Shown one piece after another: positions 1 to 5,851 of a stretch of 5,851 nucleotides of DNA. Positions within the stretch are counted from its first letter, which is position 1. Each line of letters begins with the position of its first letter. The DNA lies in the NCBI GenBank assembly GCA_050050615.1, contig JASFTV010000237.1, positions 1-5,851 of the forward strand. The letters are read 5' to 3'. A program made the translations under genes and the position numbers. Source of the DNA: JASFTV01 sp050050615 (GTDB taxonomy: Bacteria; Desulfobacterota; DSM-4660; Desulfatiglandales; HGW-15). The notes beneath the pieces are model-generated. The model was not told where the DNA came from. It saw nothing but the letters and a program-made list of their open reading frames with translations, and did not search any database.

Positions 1-83
1 GAAAAATATGGGCTGAAAACAACGACGGTGGAGGGGCAACCTTTTTCATAGAACTGCCCTTAGGCACTGACGGAACCATGTAA
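1..83 (+). CDS. Sensor histidine kinase, C-terminal end only (partial)
   Basis: The open frame whose first complete codon is at base 3 reads KIWAENNDGGGATFFIELPL and then six further residues before a TAA at 81-83. The segment matches the end of the HATPase_c (GHKL) ATP-binding domain: an (I/V)W-x-E strand, then the glycine-rich G2-type box (GGGATF) and the final strand ending in LP. In this family the box closes over ATP, which phosphorylates a histidine in the upstream dimerisation domain. The sensor, histidine box and N box lie outside the window, so the signal cannot be inferred. A receiver gene follows 19 bases downstream on the same strand, which is typical of a co-transcribed kinase/regulator pair. 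Only about 26 residues are visible, so the family call rests on this short but characteristic motif and its neighbour. Confidence 0.78.
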   Translation, partial: KIWAENNDGGGATFFIELPLGTDGTM

Positions 84-87
84 CCTC

Positions 88-94
88 GAGGAGG
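88..94 (+). promoter_or_regulatory. Ribosome binding site of the response regulator gene
   Basis: GAGGAGG, a near-perfect Shine-Dalgarno sequence, ends 8 bases before the ATG at 103. It lies just after the kinase stop codon, so the downstream gene can be translated independently while sharing the kinase transcript. It supports ATG 103 as the start. Confidence 0.85.
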
Positions 95-102
95 CTTGAA
101 CA

Positions 103-471
103 ATGGGAAAGATCTTAGTGGTCGATGACGAGATTGAAGCATGCGATGTCTTGGATGAGTTTCTGACATCAAAGGGTCATGAAGTCTACACAGCGCTGGA
201 CGGCCCAAGCGCCCTAGAAAAACTCAAGGAGGTTAGGCCCCATATTATATTGCTCGATATGATCATGCCAGGAATGGGGGGCACAGAAGTCCTTCAAGAA
301 ATCAAAAAGATTGATCCCAGCGTGGCCGTTATCATGGTCACCGTCGTCACAGAGCTAGAAAAAGCCAAAAAGACCTTTGAATTGGGCGCTTATGACTACA
401 TTACCAAACCCGTGGATCTGAACTATCTGGAAAATGTTTTGATGGTGAAGTTGTTGGATTTCCTAGAGTAA
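103..471 (+). CDS. Single-domain (CheY-like) response regulator receiver protein
   Basis: This 122-residue protein is one complete receiver domain with no output domain. The acidic metal-binding pair is D8-D9 (after KILVV), the phospho-acceptor is D52 in LLDMIMPGMGG, the switch threonine is T80, the aromatic switch residue is Y99, and the conserved lysine is K102 in the TKP motif. All catalytic positions are therefore present. The sequence around GAYDYITKP resembles the receivers of NtrC-type regulators, but translation stops right after helix 5, so there is no AAA+ or DNA-binding module. Such proteins usually act by protein-protein contact or as phosphate relays (family knowledge). The cognate kinase is probably the gene ending at 83. 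The stop codon lies 5 bases from the stop of the convergent helicase gene. The partner or output is unknown. Confidence 0.96.
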   Translation: MGKILVVDDEIEACDVLDEFLTSKGHEVYTALDGPSALEKLKEVRPHIILLDMIMPGMGGTEVLQEIKKIDPSVAVIMVTVVTELEKAKKTFELGAYDYITKPVDLNYLENVLMVKLLDFLE

Positions 472-476
472 CCTTG

Positions 477-3194
477 TCATTCAATAAACACAGGCTCCCG
501 CAATATATGCGCTATTCCCTTCTCAGCTGCGGAAGCCAGTTCAGGATGGGTTTCTGCCAGATTCGTCACCTGCCGCAGGTGGTCGGCTGTTCTCACGATC
601 AAAGAGGCTAAATCCCCCTCGTCTACCGGAATAAAAAAAGAGAGGTCTTCCCACGGAACCCCCTTGGCCCACAAATACAGGGCAACAGCCGGCCAAAAAA
701 GGATTTGCGGATTCTCAAACCCTCTCCTTATCTTCAGGCTTCTCATTTCCTCGATGTGATTAAGAATCCTGTGGAACGCTTCTTCCAAGCCCTCTAGATT
801 CAAAGGGCTTTGTACCTTTAATTCCAGATCCTGTTCTCGATCCCAGACAAAGGGAGCGAGACAACCAGCCATGATTTCAGGAGGGGCGCTTTCAAATCCC
901 CCTTTTCTTATGGCCTCGGCAATCAGCAAAGGATGGTCCAACCTCAGCTTTGAGGCCCAGATGCCGTCTGGAGTCAATCGATCCTCCTCGTCCACAAAGC
1001 CGGTATCCTTCAAGAACCTCAGATGCCGTTTGAAACTGAGCCATAGCCCACCTCCTACCCCTTCCATCTGGGAAGCCAGCGAACGAAAATCTTTAAGCAA
1101 ACTACTGAGCGCACCTTTCTTACCCCCATGACAGAGCTTAAGGTGCTCACAATGATCACAGGGAAGCTGTTTGAGCCATCTCTCCTTCCCTGCTATTTCC
1201 GATGCTTCTGTGCTGGGCTGTACGTCGCTGAGGTCGATCTGGAGCAAGGTAAGGTCTTGCGATGGAATGGCTGCAAAGAGGGCTTCGAGTCTCTCGACGG
1301 AATAATCCTCTGGAAGGTCAATGCGATAGTCCAAAATGGCCTTGATCTTATCGATCTCCACTTTTCTTAGACGGATCCGTCCCTTACGGGCCCGAACCAT
1401 TTTTCTGAGGTTGTGTGCGGCACAAATAAACCTTCCCTTATCCATGAACGTGTGAAAGAGCACATAGATGTTCTTGTTTTTATGCAAAAAGAGTCTCCCG
1501 GGTTTGAGATACTCCTTATACGCCCTCAAGAGGGTCTCTTTTCGAACATCTCTGGCCAGCTTCCTCACTTTTTTTTGAAGCGCTGCCCTTTTCTCGATAT
1601 TTTCTAGGATTTCGTAGGGATCGGCTGTATCGCATTTTCCCTCCGGAACCATGTCGCCCAATGCCTTCAACATCTCTTCCCACCGGCCCAAAACCGGGGA
1701 CCCCGTTTTCCTTTCCTGAAAAGAGGCGAAGGAGCGATTCAGGAGATGTTTCACCTCCTCCGGTGCGTGGGATAAAAGCAGATTCAGAGTCATGGAAAAG
1801 TTGATATGTATCTGGCTCATGAGAGGTTCGGGAGGGGAATCCTTTAGTTCATAGATCAGTTGAGGATCCTGATGGAGACCTGGAATCACAAGGGCAAAGC
1901 CGATCTTATCCTTTCCTCTCCGGCCTGCTCTACCGGTCATCTGGTGGAGATCCGTGGCAGTCAGATTCGAAAATTCATGCCCGTCGTACCGGTCGCTCTG
2001 GATCAGGACAACCGTCCGGGCCGGAAAATTCACCCCTGCAGCCACTGTGGAGGTGGAAAAAATCGCCTCCAGGTATCCCTTAACCATCATTTTCTCAATA
2101 AGCACTTTCCAGTAAGGCAGTTGACCCGCGTGATGCGACCCGACCGTGCACTTCATTAGGGACTTCATCTGGCGGTGTCCTTCAAGGTGAGGATATTTGC
2201 GCAAGAAATCCCTGACCTCTCTTTTGAAACGTTCTCTCACCTCATCGGATTTCCCCGTCTCATGGCACGAAAGGAGGGCATGGTCACAATCCGCTCTTGA
2301 TTTGAGAAAAAAGATGGCAGGCAGGAGATCGAACGCTCTCAGGCACCCTATAATCTCCCCAAAATTGAGCTTTCCAGGGCCCTTTCTCCCTTTTCGCCCT
2401 TGGGTGGTGGCAACGAATTTTTTGACTCTAGGAACCAGTCCCCTTTTTCCAGCGAGAGGTGAAATGAGGCCGTCCGGAAAGAGAAAAAGCATTTCCAGTG
2501 GAACAGGCCTTTCGTTGGAACGCACCACATAGGTTTTCGTGCCCCGGTTCTCCTCCAACCATGCAGCGATCTCCTCAGCATTAGATATGGTGGCAGATAG
2601 GAGCATCAGCCTGACCCTTGGAGGGAGATAGATGAGGACCTCCTCCCATACGACGCCGCGTTCAGGGTCACTGAGATAGTGCGCTTCATCCAGAATAACC
2701 AGATCTGTCTGAATATTGATCCTTTCATGCATCGCATCATAAAGCTGATTGCGCAAAATTTCCGTCGTACCTACGATGATCGGTGCACCCGGGTTTTCTT
2801 TTCGGTCACCCGTCAGTATGCCACAATAACTCGGGCCAAATTCTTGACAGAATTCCTGATAGATCGCATTGGAAAGAGCCTTGAGGGGAGATGCGTACCA
2901 CGTTTTCAGGCCTTGGGAGAGATAACGAGAAATGGCCTGGTTCGCTATCCAGGTCTTCCCCGATCCGGTCGGGGCGCTGACGAGGACGTCACATTGCCCA
3001 ATCATATCCAAAGCCTCGAGCTGAAAGGGATCAGCTTCGAAAGGCTTGGGCTCAGGTATGCCTATCCTCTTGAAGGTGTGCTTTAGTTGGGGGTCTACTC
3101 TGGGTTTTTCGTAAAGGCCTTTCTTGGCCGGACCGCGCCTTTTCCTGCGTGGCCTCGTCCTGGCCCGGTAATAATGGCGTCTCGTGTTTGACAT
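477..3194 (-). CDS. Ski2/Mtr4-like DExH-box helicase (HelY-type)
   Basis: This 905-residue superfamily 2 helicase carries all core motifs: Walker A APTGSGKT (74-81), motif Ia ASPLKAL (101-107), TTEILRNQ (143-150), DEAH (169-172), SATISN (200-205), FFLKSR (295-300), HHAGQLP (354-360), STSTVAAGVNFPA (380-392) and motif VI HQMTGRAGRRG (417-427). A Lys/Gly-rich stretch (249-275) sits between the two RecA domains. Residues 560-620, opening with YLKPGRLFL, resemble the start of the Mtr4/Ski2 arch. A Cys/His cluster (C679, C682, C688, H689) follows, then a C-terminal helical DSHCT-like domain (about 740-900; TPDGIWASKL, CLAPFVWDRE). The N-terminus is very basic, with 12 Arg/Lys in residues 5-25, probably a nucleic-acid-binding tail. 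Family members unwind RNA (Ski2, Mtr4) or act as less well-defined bacterial helicases, so the substrate here is not known. An in-frame TAA two codons upstream fixes ATG 3194 as the earliest possible start. The gene is transcribed away from the dehydrogenase after a 264-bp gap. Confidence 0.95.
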   Translation of the reverse strand: MSNTRRHYYRARTRPRRKRRGPAKKGLYEKPRVDPQLKHTFKRIGIPEPKPFEADPFQLEALDMIGQCDVLVSAPTGSGKTWIANQAISRYLSQGLKTWYASPLKALSNAIYQEFCQEFGPSYCGILTGDRKENPGAPIIVGTTEILRNQLYDAMHERINIQTDLVILDEAHYLSDPERGVVWEEVLIYLPPRVRLMLLSATISNAEEIAAWLEENRGTKTYVVRSNERPVPLEMLFLFPDGLISPLAGKRGLVPRVKKFVATTQGRKGRKGPGKLNFGEIIGCLRAFDLLPAIFFLKSRADCDHALLSCHETGKSDEVRERFKREVRDFLRKYPHLEGHRQMKSLMKCTVGSHHAGQLPYWKVLIEKMMVKGYLEAIFSTSTVAAGVNFPARTVVLIQSDRYDGHEFSNLTATDLHQMTGRAGRRGKDKIGFALVIPGLHQDPQLIYELKDSPPEPLMSQIHINFSMTLNLLLSHAPEEVKHLLNRSFASFQERKTGSPVLGRWEEMLKALGDMVPEGKCDTADPYEILENIEKRAALQKKVRKLARDVRKETLLRAYKEYLKPGRLFLHKNKNIYVLFHTFMDKGRFICAAHNLRKMVRARKGRIRLRKVEIDKIKAILDYRIDLPEDYSVERLEALFAAIPSQDLTLLQIDLSDVQPSTEASEIAGKERWLKQLPCDHCEHLKLCHGGKKGALSSLLKDFRSLASQMEGVGGGLWLSFKRHLRFLKDTGFVDEEDRLTPDGIWASKLRLDHPLLIAEAIRKGGFESAPPEIMAGCLAPFVWDREQDLELKVQSPLNLEGLEEAFHRILNHIEEMRSLKIRRGFENPQILFWPAVALYLWAKGVPWEDLSFFIPVDEGDLASLIVRTADHLRQVTNLAETHPELASAAEKGIAHILREPVFIE

Positions 3195-3458
3195 GATTTA
3201 CATGCCCGCATTCCTATCCAAAAACGGTTCCCCTCTTTTCGAGGCGCATGGCTCTTTTCAAAAAAGATGTAGAACCGGCAAGATCGCTGAAGAACCTGAC
3301 AGGGAAGGCTGCCGACGTGTGCCCCGGGCCTTTGCCACGGAACTTATTTGCATGGCATTTTCATTTATTTCGGACAGCGATGGCGGATATGAACAGGGCG
3401 TTGATCTTTGACGACCCACGCCATGATAGTTCCTTCGGCTGATTCCGGGCCGCTCTTC
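3195..3458. other. 264-bp intergenic gap between dehydrogenase and helicase genes
   Basis: No convincing gene was found. Two short + strand frames starting at 3184 and 3248 overlap each other, lack recognisable motifs and are probably chance. I found no -35/-10 pair good enough to name as the helicase promoter, and no GC-rich hairpin with a T tract to end dehydrogenase transcripts. On the - strand a GAAAAGAG octamer occurs twice (3259-3252 and 3240-3233). The gap is large enough to hold a separate helicase promoter, but its position cannot be read by eye. Confidence 0.6.
3198..3215 (-). promoter_or_regulatory. AGGAA plus ATG-TAA start-stop element ahead of the helicase start
   Basis: On the - strand, AGGAA (3215-3211) is followed after 7 bases by ATG (3203-3201), which is followed directly by TAA (3200-3198). 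The helicase ATG at 3194 lies one codon (ATC) further on, in the same frame. The only purine-rich site near the helicase start is therefore ideally spaced for the one-codon reading frame and 16 bases from the real start. It may act as a minimal upstream frame, be a decayed earlier start codon, or be chance. What is seen is the arrangement; a regulatory role is inference. Confidence 0.35.
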
Positions 3459-5081
3459 TCACATTACCCGATCCAACTCCGCTGCAACCTCATTCATATC
3501 TTTCAAATGGTCCCCCATGGCTTGGCCCAGTTCCAATAGGTTGAGTTCTTGTAGGACCTCATCCATGCTCTGATCACATCCACGGGCTATTTTAAGGGTA
3601 TTGAGGTACACCTTCTCCGCCGTCTCCCTGGCGAACAGGCGGGTCGCAGCGTTCATGAAGTCCGGGGATCTCTCCTTTCCTTCATAACTGGCCGCCTTTT
3701 GACAAAGAGCCTCAGCCACTTCGCACCAGGTTACCATATCGGCCACGAGAGACATAACATATTGCGACCTGGTTAATTTGAACCTCCTTGCGTTAGGAAT
3801 GACATTGTTCATTAACCGGATAGCACGGGCGAGTAAATGTGCCCCACACCCTGCTGGCAGCCTTTCCAATCCTTCGGCCATATCCAGGTAGAACCGGCCC
3901 TTGGAACGCACGGTATCTCTCAGGCGGAAGGTCGAGATGATATTTCGCTGGATCTCGCTGGTTCCCTCGAAGATCGTGGTAATTTTGATGTCCCTTTTGA
4001 TCTTTTCCACCTCGAACTCACGCATATAGCCGTACCCCCCTAAGGCCTGAATGGCATTGTTGGCCATGGCGTCGCCGGCTTCGGTGGCAAAATATTTGGC
4101 AATTGATCCCTCCACCTGGAGGTCCTCTTCACCGGCGTCCAACCTTTCGGCCGTTTTCTCAATATAGGCCCTTGCAGCTTCCAATTGCACGGCGTTTGGC
4201 ACAAGAAGTCTGTGGGTGTAACCCTGTTTCTCGATAAGGGGTCCTCCAAACTGCACTCTTTCTTTTGCATACGTGACCGCCTTTTCCAGAGCGGCCATTC
4301 CACCGCCAAGACCGAATGTGGCTACCATGAGTCGCGTATAACCGAATACTTGATTGGCCTGTTTCAGGCCTTGACCTTCAATGCCACCAACGAGATTTTC
4401 GACCGGCACAAAAAGGTCATCCAGGCTCAGCGGACAGGTATCAGAAGCCCTTATCCCGTGTTTATCCTCGTGTTTACCAGGGAACAGCCCGTCACACCCT
4501 CCCTCCACCACGAAAAAGGAGGGGCCCCCAGGTGTATCCGCAAGAATGGTATAAAGGGCTGCAACGCCGCCGTTGGTGATGAACTGTTTCTGACCGTTGA
4601 GTTCATACCCTTTAACGTTTCCTTCCTCATCCAAAACCCTCTCAGCCCGGGTCTTAAGAGCCTGAACATTGGATCCTGCCTCAGGTTCAGTTACCCCATA
4701 AGCCACAATGAGACCTTCGGTGGCGATCTTACCAATCCATTTATCTCTTTGTTCTTGGGTGGCTCCCACCATGATCGGGTCCATGCCCAGGCATATGGCC
4801 AGGAATGACGTGGCGATAGCCAAGTCTATCTTTGCCATTTTTTCAGAAATGATGGCAATTTCTCTCGCCCCGGCACCGAGTCCTCCATACTCCTCCGGAA
4901 TAAAGATGAGATGAAGGGCGATTTCCGGCCCCAGCATGAAACGGATGAGTTCCATGGGAAAATCCCCTTCCCGATCCATCTCCAACTTGGCCTCCAGGGT
5001 GAGCTTCTCTCTTTCCAGTTTGTTAAGGGTTTCAAGAACCATGGAGAACATCTCAGGGTCCATCTTTGATTGTCCTGCCAT
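3459..5081 (-). CDS. Acyl-CoA dehydrogenase family flavoenzyme with C-terminal extension
   Basis: This is a 540-residue FAD-dependent acyl-CoA dehydrogenase, a cytoplasmic enzyme family that oxidises acyl-CoA to 2-enoyl-CoA and passes electrons to ETF. The N-terminal helical domain (about 10-125) includes IPEEYGGLG (61-69). The middle beta domain opens with signature 1, YGVTEPEAGSN (128-138), with Asn at the position usually held by Asp. The C-terminal helical domain has YAKERVQFGGPL (271-282), signature 2 from Q345 to D364 (core ALGGYGYMREFE), and IFEGTSEIQRNII (370-382). E372 aligns with the catalytic base of medium-chain enzymes (MCAD Glu376). About 150 further residues (391-540) follow the usual end of a 380-residue enzyme, as in VLCAD/ACAD9-like proteins. 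Chain length or substrate cannot be assigned, and no ETF, ligase or thiolase gene is visible. A strong AGGAGG 7 bases upstream supports the start. mlaA lies 121 bp upstream on the same strand. Confidence 0.96.
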   Translation of the reverse strand: MAGQSKMDPEMFSMVLETLNKLEREKLTLEAKLEMDREGDFPMELIRFMLGPEIALHLIFIPEEYGGLGAGAREIAIISEKMAKIDLAIATSFLAICLGMDPIMVGATQEQRDKWIGKIATEGLIVAYGVTEPEAGSNVQALKTRAERVLDEEGNVKGYELNGQKQFITNGGVAALYTILADTPGGPSFFVVEGGCDGLFPGKHEDKHGIRASDTCPLSLDDLFVPVENLVGGIEGQGLKQANQVFGYTRLMVATFGLGGGMAALEKAVTYAKERVQFGGPLIEKQGYTHRLLVPNAVQLEAARAYIEKTAERLDAGEEDLQVEGSIAKYFATEAGDAMANNAIQALGGYGYMREFEVEKIKRDIKITTIFEGTSEIQRNIISTFRLRDTVRSKGRFYLDMAEGLERLPAGCGAHLLARAIRLMNNVIPNARRFKLTRSQYVMSLVADMVTWCEVAEALCQKAASYEGKERSPDFMNAATRLFARETAEKVYLNTLKIARGCDQSMDEVLQELNLLELGQAMGDHLKDMNEVAAELDRVM

Positions 5082-5202
5082 CTACCGTCCTCCTCATCTC
5101 CATATCAAAATTTCTCTGATGTCCTCGCAAGCGCCACACTTGTTGTTTAGCCCTGTGAGCCCCTTTATGAAAGCGGGAACCTTCTATAGATTTGGTTATG
5201 GG
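5082..5202. other. 121-bp gap between mlaA-family gene and dehydrogenase gene
   Basis: Apart from the dehydrogenase ribosome binding site, nothing firm is visible. On the - strand a TATAGA occurs shortly after the mlaA stop, but it lacks a TTGACA-like partner at the right distance. There is no stable hairpin followed by a T run, so read-through from the mlaA-family gene into the dehydrogenase gene is possible but not shown. Confidence 0.5.
5089..5094 (-). promoter_or_regulatory. Ribosome binding site of the acyl-CoA dehydrogenase gene
   Basis: AGGAGG on the - strand, 7 bases before the ATG at 5081-5079. It is a perfect Shine-Dalgarno match with ideal spacing, and it settles the start of the 540-residue protein. 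Confidence 0.88.
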
Positions 5203-5851
5203 CTATTCCTTTATTTTGCTTTTACGGTTCTGGTAATAGGCATCCCTAAGAGCGATGTAAGGATCTAGGGCAGCCCTCTTGAGATCCTCATAGTCTCCGA
5301 TGGTCAAGGAGGTCTGGTTGATCACCTGAAACCCTCGAATTGCCGCACGGTATTTTGCCTGGTCCACATAATTCAGAGGTTCAAGAAAGCCGTCGCCCAC
5401 CATCCCAATCGTATCCCGCAGGCTGGACGGTCCGAAAACCGGCCAGTTGATATACAAACCCGGCCCCAAACCATGGAATCCGAAGGTCTGACCCAAGTCT
5501 TCCTCGTATTTCTTGAACATGCCAGATTTTGTGGCCACGTCAATAAGGCCTGCTGCACCAACAGCTGTGTTCAGCAGGAAACGGCCCATTTCCATGAATG
5601 CCCCCTCGACTTTGCCCTGGAGCAAACAATTGAGAAAGTGGACAGGAAAGCTCAGGTTTTGAAAAAAGTTTCGCACGCTTACCCTTGCGGGTTCCGGTAC
5701 CACAACCTTGTAACCGGTGGCCACAGGCTTTAGGAACCAAAAGTAGAGCTTGTCGTTGAATTCGAAAAAAACCCGATTGATCGGCTCCAAAGGATCAGCG
5801 ATTGTATCCAGTCTATCTTCCATCGGGAGCCCATCACCCTCTGTATCGGGG
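5203..5851 (-). CDS. mlaA: MlaA/VacJ-family outer-membrane lipoprotein (5' end outside window)
   Basis: The frame ends with TAG at 5205-5203 and is open to the window edge. The ATG at 5823 is probably internal: the nine codons before it are open, and MlaA proteins need an upstream signal peptide and lipobox that are not visible. Numbering from that Met, the family landmarks are DPLEPINR (10-17), VPEPAR (42-47), the RFLLNT/GLIDVA segment (81-97), EDLGQTFGFHGLGPG (108-122), PVFGPSSLRD (128-137) and DPYIALRDAYYQNR (187-200), all in the order seen in E. coli MlaA. In that system MlaA sits with porins in the inner leaflet of the outer membrane, removes mislocalised phospholipids and hands them to periplasmic MlaC and the MlaFEDB transporter. 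The protein stops soon after the DPYI motif, without the acidic tail of the E. coli protein. No other mla gene is visible here; any would lie beyond the edge. Confidence 0.95.
   Translation of the reverse strand, partial: PDTEGDGLPMEDRLDTIADPLEPINRVFFEFNDKLYFWFLKPVATGYKVVVPEPARVSVRNFFQNLSFPVHFLNCLLQGKVEGAFMEMGRFLLNTAVGAAGLIDVATKSGMFKKYEEDLGQTFGFHGLGPGLYINWPVFGPSSLRDTIGMVGDGFLEPLNYVDQAKYRAAIRGFQVINQTSLTIGDYEDLKRAALDPYIALRDAYYQNRKSKIKE

Noticed and set aside
2679..3086. A 135-codon + strand open frame
   Set aside because: It is antisense to the RecA1 domain of the helicase, with conserved motifs on the other strand; its translation looks like no known protein.
3184..3442. Two overlapping short + strand frames (75 and 64 codons) in the gap between dehydrogenase and helicase
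   Set aside because: Both are short, overlap each other in different frames, and show no recognisable motif; the first overlaps the helicase start.
3431..3452. Possible terminator after the dehydrogenase (CGGC/GCCG arms around 3435-3451)
   Set aside because: The arms pair over only 4 bases with a 9-base loop, and no T tract follows on the - strand.
4185..4808. A 207-codon open frame on the + strand
   Set aside because: It lies entirely antisense to the well-supported acyl-CoA dehydrogenase, has no recognisable motif, and is explained by codon bias of the real gene.
5101..5136. Possible promoter on the - strand (TTGCGA, 17-18 bp, then GATATG-like)
   Set aside because: The -10 hexamer matches the consensus at only about 3 of 6 positions, too weak to call by eye.
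5821..5823. ATG that would give a complete 206-residue MlaA-like protein
   Set aside because: The frame stays open upstream to the window edge, there is no well-spaced ribosome binding site, and the lipoprotein signal peptide expected of the family would be missing, so this Met is probably internal.
1..5851. CRISPR array, transposon ends, tRNA or rRNA genes, toxin-antitoxin or defence-system genes
   Set aside because: No regularly spaced repeats, transposase motifs, structured RNA sequence or small toxin/antitoxin pairs were seen; the five genes account for nearly all the sequence and belong to known families.

Overview
The window looks like ordinary chromosomal DNA from a Gram-negative (diderm) bacterium of roughly 50% GC. 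The MlaA-type outer-membrane lipoprotein requires a diderm envelope. The mix of a two-component pair, an acyl-CoA dehydrogenase with a C-terminal extension and a Ski2/Mtr4-like helicase would fit a Desulfobacterota-type (former Deltaproteobacteria) genome. That placement is inference only, since no marker gene is present.

Layout. On the + strand, bases 1-83 hold the last codons of a sensor histidine kinase. A stand-alone receiver-domain response regulator (103-471) follows 19 bases later behind a strong Shine-Dalgarno sequence. Everything else is on the - strand. Read in the direction of transcription, this is an mlaA/vacJ-family gene whose 5' end lies outside the window (5851-5203), a 121-bp gap, a 540-residue acyl-CoA dehydrogenase (5081-3459), a 264-bp gap, and a 905-residue DExH helicase of the Ski2/Mtr4/HelY type (3194-477). 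The helicase and the response regulator converge with only 5 bases between their stop codons, so any terminators must lie inside the coding ends.

How the genes relate. The kinase remnant and the receiver are almost certainly one signalling pair. The three - strand genes share a direction, but the gaps between them are moderate and their roles differ (outer-membrane lipid asymmetry, acyl-CoA oxidation, RNA/DNA unwinding), so a functional operon is not established. No mobile element, CRISPR array, tRNA, rRNA or clear intrinsic terminator was seen.

I see no convincing new multi-gene system. The point most worth a second look is the helicase translation start: a well-placed AGGAA precedes an ATG followed directly by TAA, and the real ATG lies 9 bases downstream in the same frame. 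This is either a minimal start-stop element or a lost earlier start. Secondary points are the Mtr4-like central region and Cys/His motif of the helicase, and the ~150-residue C-terminal extension of the dehydrogenase.
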